The notes below the pieces were generated by a model that saw only the letters and a list, made by a program, of their open reading frames with translations, searched no databases and was not told the origin of the DNA. Positions 53,451 through 62,461 of a stretch of 64,000 nt of DNA are shown here, piece by piece. Every line of letters begins with the position of its first letter. Within the stretch, counting starts at the first letter, position 1. Origin of the DNA: Terribacillus aidingensis. GTDB taxonomy: Bacteria > Bacillota > Bacilli > Bacillales > Amphibacillaceae. The position numbers and the translations under genes were made by a program. The stretch spans positions 1,646,001 to 1,710,000 of the forward strand of contig NZ_CP159996.1 of assembly GCF_040703035.1 (NCBI RefSeq), read 5' to 3'.

Positions 53451-54968
53451 TTAACTGTTCAGCCCGCGATCCAATTTTTTCAACGGCTTTTTCGCCGGTC
53501 CTTCGAGGACATCACCTGTTCCAGAAAAACGTGAACCATGACAAGGGCAATCCCAGCTGGATTCAGCACTATTCCAATTGACTTCACACTTCATATGGGT
53601 ACAAGTTGTATCGACTTGGTGAATTTCTCCGTTTTCGTCTTTATAGACACCAAGCAGCAGGCCATTAAACCGCACTTTGGTCGCTTCGCCCCGCTTCAAA
53701 TTCGGGACATATTCATATGGCTGTTCCAATTTACCTAGCACAAATTCCTTCGCAACTTCCATAACATTCTTAGTTACACTACCCAAATCCGGGTCAGCCT
53801 GAAACCTCGATGGCTGATAAATATTTTTGTAGCGGCTGCTGCCTGCCGTAATAAGTGAACTGATTTCAAGACCTGCAACGATACTGCTAGTCATACCCCA
53901 TTTACGATATCCAGTAGCGACAAAGATATTATCGTTGCCTTTGCTGATATGACCGATGTATGGCAGATTGTCCAATGTGACGATATCCTGGGCCGACCAC
54001 ATATAGATTGGAGTCTCTGTATCCAGATAAGCGGCAAAGTCCGCGAGTTCCTTATAATATGTTTCCTCAGGATGACCTTCACCTGTACGATGGGATTCCC
54101 CGCCTATGAGAAGTAAGGGGCCGTGCTCTTCGGTTTCAATGCTGCGCACGGATCTGGAAGGAGTATCTGCATTGATGTACATGCCGCCAGGATAAGACGT
54201 TTTTGGCTTAGCAGCCACTACGTAAGATCTATCCTGATACAGTCTGGCAAAGTAGAAGCCTTTTCCGTCGTAAAAAGGAAAATGCGAAGCAACGACTACC
54301 TTTTTGCAGTTTACCTTCAATCCGCTCTTTGTAACCACAACAGGTTCCTGTCCCTCTTCGATAGTGTCAACTGGTGTATCTGTATATACCTTACCTCCAT
54401 TATCAAGAAATACTTGAAGTAAACCGTTAAGGAATTCCAGCGGATGATATTGGTACTGTTCTTTCATGATCAATGCCTTCTCTACATCAAAACCAAGCGG
54501 AATCGAGTCAGTCAGTTCTCCCTGTATACCAAGCTTCTGATATGCGTCGTATTCCTTTTCCAACTTATTGATGTTTTGTTTATCCTTTGTATAGATATAA
54601 GCGTCCTGTTCTACCAGATGGCAGTCGATACTGTGCGCGGAAGTCGTCTCTTTTACAAATCTGATAGCATCCATGCACGCTTCATAATGTGTCTTAGCTG
54701 TATCCTTATTAAAATGCTGGATATATTCATCGTAGATCAACCCATGCTGAGCAGTCAGCTTTGCTGTCGTATAGCCTGTAGTTCCGCTATAGAGACTGTC
54801 AGCCTCCAGAATGGTCACTTGCCGCCCTTCCTTTGCAAGCATGTATCCTGTGACAATACCGGTAATACCTCCGCCAACAATGACGATTTCACTTTCTGTA
54901 TCGTAACGGAGTGTCTCAAACTGCGGAATCTCCGTCTTCTCCCGCCAATAGCTTTTATTATGTGTCAT
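53451..54968 (-). CDS. FAD-dependent oxidoreductase with C-terminal Rieske [2Fe-2S] domain (YhfW-like)
   Basis: 505 aa from ATG 54968 (TGGAGG upstream); a 51-residue longer frame lacks an RBS. DAO-type FAD domain: IVIVGGGITGIVTGYMLAKEG near residue 22, GTTGYTTAKLTAQHGLIYDEY and VATGYRKWGMTSSIVAGLEI at the end. The C-terminal Rieske domain has CTHMKCEV and CPCHGSRFSGTGD (two Cys, two His). Like B. subtilis YhfW; substrate unknown. A close paralog lies at 55390, beyond acyP. Confidence 0.92.
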   Translation of the reverse strand: MTHNKSYWREKTEIPQFETLRYDTESEIVIVGGGITGIVTGYMLAKEGRQVTILEADSLYSGTTGYTTAKLTAQHGLIYDEYIQHFNKDTAKTHYEACMDAIRFVKETTSAHSIDCHLVEQDAYIYTKDKQNINKLEKEYDAYQKLGIQGELTDSIPLGFDVEKALIMKEQYQYHPLEFLNGLLQVFLDNGGKVYTDTPVDTIEEGQEPVVVTKSGLKVNCKKVVVASHFPFYDGKGFYFARLYQDRSYVVAAKPKTSYPGGMYINADTPSRSVRSIETEEHGPLLLIGGESHRTGEGHPEETYYKELADFAAYLDTETPIYMWSAQDIVTLDNLPYIGHISKGNDNIFVATGYRKWGMTSSIVAGLEISSLITAGSSRYKNIYQPSRFQADPDLGSVTKNVMEVAKEFVLGKLEQPYEYVPNLKRGEATKVRFNGLLLGVYKDENGEIHQVDTTCTHMKCEVNWNSAESSWDCPCHGSRFSGTGDVLEGPAKKPLKKLDRGLNS

Positions 54969-55082
54969 GATTATCCTCCATCTGTAGTAATAGCACCATT
55001 TTTGCCAAAGAAATGATGTGTTAATCAGATGTTTTTTGTATACGCTATCAGGGAAGACGTTTTGCAAGGAGGCGGTATAGGT

Positions 55083-55355
55083 ATGAAATGCGTTCAGATG
55101 GTAGTTGGAGGTAAGGTTCAAGGTGTTGGTTTCCGGCTTGCTGCAGCTGAAATCGCCCGAAATCTTGAGTTAGTGGGTTTTGTCCGGAACGAGGCAGATG
55201 GTACTGTTAGAGTTGATGCTGAAGGTGATCCAGAAAAAGTAGAACAATTCATCCAGCAGATCCGCAAAGGTCCGAATAACTTTATAAAAGTGAAACAAGT
55301 TGATTTGAAATACTTAGAAAAACAGCAAGGCTTCAGACGTTTTGAAGTAAGGTAA
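55083..55355 (+). CDS. acyP: Acylphosphatase
   Basis: 90 aa from ATG 55083 (AAGGAGG upstream). The catalytic Arg is in VGGKVQGVGFR and the catalytic Asn in GFVRNEADGTVRVDAEG; both conserved. Hydrolyses acyl phosphates such as acetyl-P or 1,3-BPG. An upstream extension from 55029 is not supported. It is flanked on both sides by FAD/Rieske genes on the other strand. Confidence 0.95.
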   Translation: MKCVQMVVGGKVQGVGFRLAAAEIARNLELVGFVRNEADGTVRVDAEGDPEKVEQFIQQIRKGPNNFIKVKQVDLKYLEKQQGFRRFEVR

Positions 55356-55359
55356 ATGA

Positions 55360-55392
55360 AAAACGCCCGGCATATAGCCAGGCGTTTTTTTA
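55360..55392. terminator. Bidirectional terminator between acyP and the second FAD/Rieske gene
   Basis: AAAACGCC...GGC / GCC...GGCGTTTT (55360-55367 and 55381-55388) with A- and T-rich flanks. Confidence 0.8.
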
Positions 55393-56901
55393 ATCTATCT
55401 TTTTTAAGTCCTTTACTGCCGGTCCTTCAATAACTTCCCCGCTTGCTCTGAAGCGCGAGCCATGGCAAGGGCAATCCCAGGTTGTTTCTGCATTGTTCCA
55501 ATGTACTTCACAACCCATATGAGTACATGTAGTGTCTACTTTATGGACAGTACCATCATTATCTTTATAGATACCAACCAGCTTGCCGTTTTGTCGTATT
55601 TTCCCTGCTTCTCCACGACTCAGTTCTTCGATGGTCTTTTCTGTTTTCTCAAGTTTTCCGGATACGAGCTCTTTACCTACTTCCACCATATTTTTAGCTA
55701 ACGTACCGATGCCTTTGATCCCGTCCTGCCGTGCCTGATCGTAAATATCGTTATAGATACTTTTGCCATTTTCAATCAAAGAAGTGATTTCCTTCGCTGC
55801 GGTGATGCCCCCGGACATACCCCATTTGCGGAATGCGGTGGCAACATAAAGATTTTGAGTGCGTTTCGTTATACGGCCGATATAGAAAAGACTATCCAGA
55901 CTCATGAAATCCTCTGCAGACCAGTTATAATCAAATTCACCTATATCGAATTCTGATCTGCCCCAATTGCGGAGATGACTATAATGTTCTTTCATATTAT
56001 TTCCTTTACCGGTTCGATGCCCATCGCCACCGATCAGCCATAATGTATTCCCGCTCTTGTCCTTTGCACTTCGGACAGATCTTGATGGACTGTCAATGGA
56101 TATATACATACCGCCTGGATAGGTATGCGGGCTTTTACCTGCAACAATGTAAGATCTAGCAATATCCAAACGTGCAAAGTAACCTCCTTTGAAATCATAA
56201 AACGGGAAGTGAGTAGCTATTACCACATGCTTGGCTGTTACACTCCCGCCATCCTTCAGCTTGACAGTAGCTGGTTCACCTTCTTCAATCGTTTCGGCAC
56301 GAGTGTCTTCATAAATATGCCCGCCATGTGAGCTGATGTATTCTGCCATCGCTTGGAGGAAAAGAAGCGGATGGAATTGTGCTTGATTATCCATCCTTAC
56401 CGCTTTTTGTACGGAAAGCGGCAGTGCTATTTCGTCTACCAATGCACCAGGTATGCCTAGCTTCTCATATGCTTGCCATTCCTTTTCAATTTGGCGGACA
56501 TTTTTCTTTTCATCAGTGAAGACATAAGCGGGTTCCTGGCTTATTTGAAAATCTGCCTGTAAATCCTTTTCTGTTTCCCTTACAAAATCAATTGTTTCCA
56601 TTGCTGCTTCAAAATGAATTCGAGCAGTTTCTTCGCCAAATTTGCTGATTAGCTGATCATAGATTAAATCATGCTGAGCTGTCAATTTGGCTGTCGTATA
56701 GCCTGTTGTACCATGCCCAAGTTTCAATGCCTCAATTAAAGTGACTTTATAGCCTTTTTTTGTAAGTAAGTAAGCAGTAGTGATTCCTGCGATGCCTCCG
56801 CCGACTACGCAAACCTCTGTTTCCGTATCCTCTTGCAGCTTCTCATAGTTCGGAAAACTGCTTGTTTCGATCCAATAAGATTCATGCTTGCCAGTCGACA
56901 T
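55390..56901 (-). CDS. FAD-dependent oxidoreductase with C-terminal Rieske domain (paralog)
   Basis: 503 aa. Same plan as the 53451 gene: CVVGGGIAGITTAYLLTKKG, GTTGYTTAKLTAQHDLIYDQ, ATAFRKWGMSGGITAAKEI, then Rieske CTHMGCEVHW and CPCHGSRFRASGEV. The two agree through long blocks yet differ at many positions, indicating an old duplication with divergence. RBS GGAG in AAAAGGAGTTG. Function unknown; may take electrons from the ferredoxin upstream. Confidence 0.92.
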   Translation of the reverse strand: MSTGKHESYWIETSSFPNYEKLQEDTETEVCVVGGGIAGITTAYLLTKKGYKVTLIEALKLGHGTTGYTTAKLTAQHDLIYDQLISKFGEETARIHFEAAMETIDFVRETEKDLQADFQISQEPAYVFTDEKKNVRQIEKEWQAYEKLGIPGALVDEIALPLSVQKAVRMDNQAQFHPLLFLQAMAEYISSHGGHIYEDTRAETIEEGEPATVKLKDGGSVTAKHVVIATHFPFYDFKGGYFARLDIARSYIVAGKSPHTYPGGMYISIDSPSRSVRSAKDKSGNTLWLIGGDGHRTGKGNNMKEHYSHLRNWGRSEFDIGEFDYNWSAEDFMSLDSLFYIGRITKRTQNLYVATAFRKWGMSGGITAAKEITSLIENGKSIYNDIYDQARQDGIKGIGTLAKNMVEVGKELVSGKLEKTEKTIEELSRGEAGKIRQNGKLVGIYKDNDGTVHKVDTTCTHMGCEVHWNNAETTWDCPCHGSRFRASGEVIEGPAVKDLKKID

Positions 56902-56954
56902 ATAGTGACAACTCCTTTTTTGTTACACTTAACCTCTTTGAGGAAAAGATAAAC

Positions 56955-56984
56955 AAAAAAATCCACTGCCTCTTGGCAGTGGAT
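56955..56984 (-). terminator. Ferredoxin gene terminator
   Basis: Minus strand ATCCACTGCC / GGCAGTGGAT (56975-56984, 56961-56970), loop of 4, then TTTTTT. Confidence 0.85.
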
Positions 56985-56988
56985 CTGC

Positions 56989-57228
56989 TTAGTTTTCCTG
57001 GAAGAACTTGCGGTTGATTTCAATATACTTCGTTTCTTCCGCTGGTACCTCGTCTTCCATGAAGATCGCTTCAACTGGGCATACCGCTTCACATGCACCA
57101 CAATCAATGCAGATGTCAGGATCGATATAGAACATATCTTTACCTTCCGCGATACAGTCAACCGGGCAAACTTCCATGCATTCGCCTGCCTTTTCCGCTT
57201 CACATGGGGAAGTAATGACAAAAGCCAT
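56989..57228 (-). CDS. 7Fe/8Fe bacterial-type ferredoxin
   Basis: 79 aa from ATG 57228 (GAGG 8 nt upstream); a longer frame from 57267 is rejected. First cluster motif SPCEAEKAGECMEVCPVDCI (C-x7-C-x3-CP), second CIDCGACEAVCPVEAI (C-x2-C-x2-C-x3-CP), the pattern of FdxA-type ferredoxins with [3Fe-4S] and [4Fe-4S]. Small, soluble electron carrier. Divergent from the M14 peptidase gene. Confidence 0.92.
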   Translation of the reverse strand: MAFVITSPCEAEKAGECMEVCPVDCIAEGKDMFYIDPDICIDCGACEAVCPVEAIFMEDEVPAEETKYIEINRKFFQEN

Positions 57229-57460
57229 GTGTACAGCCTCCTCTACTACTATAAATGAACCGGTCATTCGACACGGTTTTTATCCAGGTATACTGCGACT
57301 TCGCAAAATACAACGAACTATATGTATTTATACCCTATCGATTCAAATTATAACAACAATATTCGATAATAACAACGGGCGTACTCAATATTTGACAGCT
57401 TGCCTGTTCTGCCTAAAAACTTCATACTTGACATACACTGTAGCAAAGGAGGCGATCCAT

Positions 57461-58648
57461 ATGGAGATAACACTGCAGGAAAGCTGTCAATTAAGTACGG
57501 TGGCAACACTGTTCCACCTCCCGACGTATGTCCTGTTTGCTGCAAATCCGTTTCTGTCTACGCATGTAAAATCACAGCAGCCTATCCAGGTTCCTGGCTA
57601 TGCTCCCAAGTCATTCACTCTCGATAAGGAGATGACAGATGCTGCCTTAGCATCTGCTTATAGGCTTCCGCTCAGACTGGTTCATCTATTGTATAACGCA
57701 TCCCACTTCCCTGCAGGTACTGAGCTCATACTCCCGCAGCAGGTGACCTATCCGGTAACATGCTTCCGCCAGCACTATGATTATGCTACTTGTCTTCATG
57801 ATATAAGAGCGCTTCATCAGCTTTTTCCGTATATCCGCATGCGTACAGTATACAAATCGGTACTGGGAAAACCAGTAACGGAACTCCAAATTGGCAAAGG
57901 GAAGAAAAAGATTCATATAAATGCAAGTTATCATGGCAATGAGTGGATCACTTCTTTAGCTCTCATGAGGTTCGTAAATGAATACTTGCTTGCTGTCACA
58001 CATGACAAAAAGCTTTTCGGTTACCCTGCAAGCAAGTTATATCGAGAAGTGACGCTTTCAGTTGTACCTATGGTAAACCCGGATGGTGCTGATCTTGTTA
58101 TTCATGGAAGTAAAGCTGCCTATGACTATGAAGAACTTGTCCAATTCTTGAATGAGGGCTTTCGTGACTTTCAAGGGTGGAAGGCAAATATAACAGGTGT
58201 TGATTTGAATAAGCAGTATCCTGCCAAGTGGGAATACGAGCAGCTGCGGAAACCAAAACTGCCTGGTTCTCGTGATTTTCCGGGGCTTACGCCTTTGACT
58301 GAACCGGAATCGATTGGTATGTATGAGCTCGTTCGCAAAGAAGATTTTGATTCAGTTGTGGCGCTGCACACGCAAGGAGAGGAAATCTACTGGAGCTTCG
58401 AGGAGAAAGAGCCGCCTTCTGCGGAAAAGCTAGTCGCTCAGATGGAACATCTAAGCGGATACAAAGCAGTAAAGGAACTCGATAACTATGCCGGATTTAA
58501 AGATTGGTTCATTGGATCCTATCAACGGCCCGGCTTTACGATTGAACTGGGCAAAGGACAAAATCCCTTGCCCCTAGAACAAGTCGATACAATTTATGAA
58601 AAACTGTGCACCATTTTAATGGTCATACTTACAAGTGATAGCATTTAG
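57461..58648 (+). CDS. M14 family gamma-D-glutamyl-diamino acid endopeptidase (YqgT/ENP1-like)
   Basis: 395 aa from ATG 57461 with AAAGGAGG; the longer upstream frame crosses the divergent ferredoxin leader. N-terminal ~120 residues have LysM-like traits (LYNASHFPAGTELILPQ). The zinc carboxypeptidase motif HGNEW (SYHGNEWIT, near 160), NPDGADLV, VDLNKQYP, ALHTQGEEIYW (second His) and FTIELGKGQNPLP (catalytic Glu) are all present. Cleaves gamma-D-Glu-mDap bonds in peptidoglycan peptides, often in sporulation. Stop overlaps the next gene by 4 nt, tail to tail. Confidence 0.9.
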   Translation: MEITLQESCQLSTVATLFHLPTYVLFAANPFLSTHVKSQQPIQVPGYAPKSFTLDKEMTDAALASAYRLPLRLVHLLYNASHFPAGTELILPQQVTYPVTCFRQHYDYATCLHDIRALHQLFPYIRMRTVYKSVLGKPVTELQIGKGKKKIHINASYHGNEWITSLALMRFVNEYLLAVTHDKKLFGYPASKLYREVTLSVVPMVNPDGADLVIHGSKAAYDYEELVQFLNEGFRDFQGWKANITGVDLNKQYPAKWEYEQLRKPKLPGSRDFPGLTPLTEPESIGMYELVRKEDFDSVVALHTQGEEIYWSFEEKEPPSAEKLVAQMEHLSGYKAVKELDNYAGFKDWFIGSYQRPGFTIELGKGQNPLPLEQVDTIYEKLCTILMVILTSDSI

Positions 58649-59196
58649 GCATTCCAGATTCGTTCGACCATATAACTGCCGCCAGTGCGCTGCACCAGAA
58701 ATACATCCGGATTAGAAAAGCCTTTCCAATGAGAAAATCCAATATCAGTCTGGAATTCTTTCAAAAGGATTGCCAGAAGATTCCCATGTGTGACCAGGAC
58801 TACAGTTTCCAGATGCTCTTCAGCTTCCAGTTCATCGAGCAGGGCGCGCACCCGGATTCTGGCATCATTTGATGATTCACCGCCCGGAAGGCGCAGATCA
58901 AAGTCGGCAAACGACTCTTCCAATACTTCCAGCCAATCATCAACAGGTTCTTCACTTAAGATTCGCTCCTGCAGCCGCCGGTCGAGCTCTATCGGTATAT
59001 CTGCTGCATCGGCAAAAGGTTTAATTGTCTCGACGGCCCGGAAGAAGGGGCTGGAGAGGACACGCTGGATCGGATAGTCCAGCCGTTTCAAAAAAGCAGC
59101 AAGCGATCGGGCTTCATTTATTCCTTCATACGTTAGCGGCGAGTCTTTATGCTGTCCTTGTGCATTGCAATGACGAACAAGAATAATCCTTTTCAC
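58645..59196 (-). CDS. Histidine phosphatase (phosphoglycerate mutase-like) family protein
   Basis: 183 aa from GTG 59196, with AAGGAG 9 nt upstream; an ATG three codons earlier overlaps the SD. Phospho-His motif IILVRHCNAQG (RH-x-x-A-x-G; the third residue of the usual RHG is Cys), SPFFRAVET, LRLPGGESSNDARIR and VVLVTHGNLLAIL with the second His. Small-molecule phosphatase; substrate unknown. Confidence 0.9.
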   Translation of the reverse strand: MKRIILVRHCNAQGQHKDSPLTYEGINEARSLAAFLKRLDYPIQRVLSSPFFRAVETIKPFADAADIPIELDRRLQERILSEEPVDDWLEVLEESFADFDLRLPGGESSNDARIRVRALLDELEAEEHLETVVLVTHGNLLAILLKEFQTDIGFSHWKGFSNPDVFLVQRTGGSYMVERIWNA

Positions 59197-59280
59197 AAGC
59201 CCCATCTCCTTCTAGCTATGCTTAGCCTTATTATCGGTTAACAATCGGACAATTACAAGCATAGGAAAATACTAGCCAAC

Positions 59281-59312
59281 AAAAAAGGCTAACCTCTACT
59301 AGGTTAGCCTTT
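59281..59312 (-). terminator. Terminator of the TerC-AbrB-DUF6501 operon
   Basis: Minus strand AAAGGCTAACCT / AGGTTAGCCTTT, 12 bp perfect, loop 5, T-run. Confidence 0.85.
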
Positions 59313-59326
59313 ACCTTGTTCATTTA

Positions 59327-59533
59327 TTACACTTCTTTGAAATAATCTTTCCGAAAAGCACCGACGCGGTTTGTATTGTCGATAATAAAAATGAATTCTT
59401 CTGTTTCATTTTTAACATCATATATTTTTCCAGGTGTAAGTGTCGTATTCACGACATATTTTTTTGCATCTGTGTGGACACATTCCACTTGTTTGATTGT
59501 TTTCGTATCTTGCCAATGTTTATGGATCATCAT
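59327..59533 (-). CDS. DUF6501 family small protein
   Basis: 68 aa. MMIHKHWQDTKTIKQVECVH, then YVVNTTLTPGKIYDVKNETEEFIFIIDNT... and GAFRKDYF at the end. SH3-like small beta protein pattern known from Bacillaceae as DUF6501. Start overlaps the AbrB-family stop by 4 nt (ATGA). A much longer frame read from 60046 is the shadow of the overlapping gene. Confidence 0.8.
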   Translation of the reverse strand: MMIHKHWQDTKTIKQVECVHTDAKKYVVNTTLTPGKIYDVKNETEEFIFIIDNTNRVGAFRKDYFKEV

Positions 59534-60600
59534 GTTTCTTCCTTTCGTTGATGTTTCTCGAGCTTCGGTAGCGTCCATTGCAGCAGCAGCGGTAAAACAA
59601 GTACTACTAAAAGCAGCCTTATCGTCTGCAAAGAGCTGACAATGGATGGGTCTCCGCCAGTCGTCTGTGCTGTCAGCGCCATCTCGACGAGGCCTCCAGG
59701 CGCCATGCTGAGTACAGAAGTAGCCATGTTCAATGATGTGAACTTGCTGAACAAAAACCCTAGTCCAAAGCAAAGTAAAATAAGCAGTATAGACAGACCG
59801 GTATAATAGAGACAAAGTCTGCCAGCTTTTTTTAAATCTCTTATAGAAATAGAATGACCTAAATATACGCCGATTGTCAACTGTGCCGCGACGAAAAACA
59901 GATGCGGAAACTGATATAAATGCATCCCGCTTACTTGCAGTAAAGCTGTAAGCAGCATCGGAACGATAACAAGCGATGACGGTATAAATCTGTTTGTCAG
60001 ACGGGCAACTATGTACATGAGGACATAAAACCCTATTGTCCACCAAGCTCCTTGCTCTGTCTGGGGCAGCTGTACTGCTCCTTGACTCCCAGTGTCCATG
60101 AAGAGATGTGTAGCAGCGAACGGAATAATGAAAAGGATGCTGACTAGGCGAATCGTCTGGAATATCGTCACGAGACCCGTATTAGCCTTCATGGATTCGC
60201 TAAGTGCCGATACGGCAGACAAACCGCCTGGTATACTGCCGAGCATGCTTGTTTTCATATCCACGTTCACCCATTTACTGACCATATACGCATTGACCAT
60301 GCAAATGGCAATCAATAGTAATGTCAAAAGCGTATAGATTAATAGATATGGCTGTACGTTATGGAATGTATGCACCGTAAATGTGTTACCAATCTGGATA
60401 CCAAGCAGCCAATAGCTCACTTTACGAAGTCGCTGTGAAGCAGCTGTCTTGTTATTCCAGATGATCTTGGAAAGCAAGAGGCCCGTTACCGGCCCAAGTA
60501 TCCATGGAAGCGGCAAATGCAGCAAAGTGAAAAGGCCGCCACCTATCAAGGCGATCAGATAAGACTTCAGGATGGAACGTAATTGACCGTTTCCCCCCAT
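59530..60600 (-). CDS. AbrB family membrane transporter
   Basis: 356 aa with about ten transmembrane helices in two repeated halves. Each half has a P-G-G motif: GSIPGGLSAVSALSESM and SMAPGGLVEMALTA, the signature of the AbrB/putative ammonia monooxygenase-type family (membrane, unrelated to the AbrB regulator). Function not known. Lies 5 nt after the terC gene and overlaps the DUF6501 gene. Confidence 0.88.
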   Translation of the reverse strand: MGGNGQLRSILKSYLIALIGGGLFTLLHLPLPWILGPVTGLLLSKIIWNNKTAASQRLRKVSYWLLGIQIGNTFTVHTFHNVQPYLLIYTLLTLLLIAICMVNAYMVSKWVNVDMKTSMLGSIPGGLSAVSALSESMKANTGLVTIFQTIRLVSILFIIPFAATHLFMDTGSQGAVQLPQTEQGAWWTIGFYVLMYIVARLTNRFIPSSLVIVPMLLTALLQVSGMHLYQFPHLFFVAAQLTIGVYLGHSISIRDLKKAGRLCLYYTGLSILLILLCFGLGFLFSKFTSLNMATSVLSMAPGGLVEMALTAQTTGGDPSIVSSLQTIRLLLVVLVLPLLLQWTLPKLEKHQRKEET

Positions 60601-60605
60601 GGAAG

Positions 60606-61364
60606 TCAGGCCCTTTCGCTTTTAGGTTTATAAAACCAGCCGCCGATGGCAATTACAGCCATTACGATCCAGAATGTAGCATTCCAGCCAGCAGAGTCAG
60701 GGAAATGCTCCGATATGATCTTCAATGCAGGATGTGCCAATGTGTGGATAGCCAATTTGATTGCTACCCAGCCGATGATCAAATACGCAGCTGCTTCGAG
60801 TCCAGGACGCTTGTCCAGGATTTTAACGATATAAGACGCAGCTATTCTGATTAAGATCAGACCGATCATGCCTCCTGCCAATACAACAAGGAATTGACCG
60901 CCATCCATTCCGCCGATGTGAGGAAGTGGTGTAGCCGATAAGGAAGCCGCAAGTGCAACTGCAGTAAGGATTGAGTCTACCGCGAAAGCAATATCCGCTA
61001 ATTCCACTTTCAATACTGTCATCCAAAATCCAGAGTTTTTCTTGCTGAACGGACTCTCGGCATCTTCCCCGCTACCGTTTTTCTTTAATTTGATAAGGTT
61101 CGATATACAAATATATAGTAGATAAAGAGCACCTAAAGCCTGGATCTGCCAAATATTCACTAAGAAGCTGACAAAGAAAAGGGAAGCGAAACGGAAGATG
61201 AATGCCCCTCCCAGGCCATACAATAAAGCTTTACGCTGCTGTTCAGCAGGTAAATGTTTTACAATTAGCGCCATCACAAGCGCATTATCAGCTGCAAGCA
61301 ATCCTTCCAGTCCAATCAATACTAGAAGAATCCAGCCGTATTCAATCCATAATGTAGAATCCAT
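60606..61364 (-). CDS. TerC family integral membrane protein (Mn2+ exporter type)
   Basis: 252 aa from ATG 61364 (GAGGAG 7 nt upstream). Seven to nine helices with conserved acidic residues in the membrane: LEGLLAADNALVMALIV and LADIAFAVDSILTAVAL. B. subtilis TerC proteins (YceF/MeeF, YkoY/MeeY) export Mn2+ for exoenzymes. No yybP-ykoY riboswitch can be placed upstream because the msrAB terminator lies only ~25 nt away. Confidence 0.92.
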   Translation of the reverse strand: MDSTLWIEYGWILLVLIGLEGLLAADNALVMALIVKHLPAEQQRKALLYGLGGAFIFRFASLFFVSFLVNIWQIQALGALYLLYICISNLIKLKKNGSGEDAESPFSKKNSGFWMTVLKVELADIAFAVDSILTAVALAASLSATPLPHIGGMDGGQFLVVLAGGMIGLILIRIAASYIVKILDKRPGLEAAAYLIIGWVAIKLAIHTLAHPALKIISEHFPDSAGWNATFWIVMAVIAIGGWFYKPKSERA

Positions 61365-61380
61365 TCTCATACTCCTCGTC

Positions 61381-61420
61381 CAAAACAATGCTCTTGTTCC
61401 TTCATATAGCGAACAAGAGC
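61381..61420 (-). terminator. msrAB terminator
   Basis: Perfect 10-bp stem GCTCTTGTTC / GAACAAGAGC (61390-61399, 61411-61420), followed on the minus strand by ATTGTTTTG. Confidence 0.75.
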
Positions 61421-61440
61421 AAAGCTGTTACTGTATTTAT

Positions 61441-62394
61441 TTACTTGAAGAGATATAAATACTCTCCATAACCTTCTTTTTCCATTTCATCAACAGAGAT
61501 GAATTTCATTGCTGCAGAGTTCATGCAGTAGCGCAGACCGCCTGTTGCTCTCGGACCATCATCGAACACATGACCAAGATGCGAATCACTTTCAGCTGCC
61601 CTTACTTCTGTCCGCACCATACCGTGTGAAAGATCCATATTCTCTTTCACTTCGTAAGAATCGAGCGGTCTTGTAAAGCTTGGCCAACCGCAGCCGGCGT
61701 CATATTGGTCCTTGGAAGAAAACAATGCTTTGCCGGATACGATATCCACGTAGATTCCTTCTTTGGTATTATTCCAATACTCGTTTTCGAAAGGACGCTC
61801 TGTTCCATTCTCTTGCGTAACGTGATACTGGATCGGAGTCAACATTTCTTTCAGCTTCGCTTTATCTTTTTTAGGACCCCAGTTTTGCTTGATGAAATCC
61901 TCCCGACCGGAACCACGCTTGTACATCTTGTAATGGTACCTGTTCTTCTTGTAATAATCCTGATGTTTCTCTTCTGCCGGATAAAACGGCTTGGCAGGCA
62001 GGATCGGGGTTACGATATCCTTCTGGAAACGTCCGCTCTCCTGCAGCTTCGCTTTGGATGCCTCTGCCACTTGCCGCTGGTGTTCATCGTGGTAAAAGAT
62101 CGCTGTTTTGTAAGATTCGCCACGGTCATGGAACTGCCCCCCAGCATCTGTAGGGTCGATCTGCTGCCAAAATGTTTCTACCAGTTTCTCATAAGAGAAA
62201 ATATCTGGATCGAAAGTAATTTGAACGGCCTCGACATGACCTGTCGTGTTCGAGCACACTTCCTCGTATGTGGGATTCGGTTTGTCGCCGCCAGTGTAAC
62301 CGGAAACTACTGCTTCGATACCAGGTCGCTCCGTAAATGGTTCAACCATGCACCAAAAACAGCCTCCTGCAAAGGTAGCGTGTTGTAATGCCAT
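61441..62394 (-). CDS. msrAB: Bifunctional methionine sulfoxide reductase MsrAB
   Basis: 317 aa from ATG 62394 (GAAGGAGGG upstream). MsrA half (1-170): [33 protein letters not shown]. MsrB half (~175-317): [37 protein letters not shown] with the catalytic Cys. The CxxC pairs that hold zinc in many MsrB are absent. Reduces both Met-S-O and Met-R-O. A separate msrA is at 8191. Confidence 0.96.
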   Translation of the reverse strand: MALQHATFAGGCFWCMVEPFTERPGIEAVVSGYTGGDKPNPTYEEVCSNTTGHVEAVQITFDPDIFSYEKLVETFWQQIDPTDAGGQFHDRGESYKTAIFYHDEHQRQVAEASKAKLQESGRFQKDIVTPILPAKPFYPAEEKHQDYYKKNRYHYKMYKRGSGREDFIKQNWGPKKDKAKLKEMLTPIQYHVTQENGTERPFENEYWNNTKEGIYVDIVSGKALFSSKDQYDAGCGWPSFTRPLDSYEVKENMDLSHGMVRTEVRAAESDSHLGHVFDDGPRATGGLRYCMNSAAMKFISVDEMEKEGYGEYLYLFK

Positions 62395-62461
62395 AATAAA
62401 TCCCTCCTTCATCGTATGCTATATATTTTCCTCTTTTGCGGAAAAAAATCAAGTAGCACGC

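Noticed and set aside
56805..57221. 138-codon minus-strand frame between the FAD/Rieske and ferredoxin genes
   Set aside because: It overlaps the ferredoxin gene and its terminator in another frame and is very K/R-rich, as expected for an out-of-frame reading.
59534..60046. Long frame upstream of the DUF6501 gene in its frame
   Set aside because: It is an out-of-frame reading of the AbrB-family gene; only the last 68 codons have a family match and an RBS.
61365..61440. yybP-ykoY manganese riboswitch before terC
   Set aside because: The gap to the msrAB terminator is far too short for that RNA.
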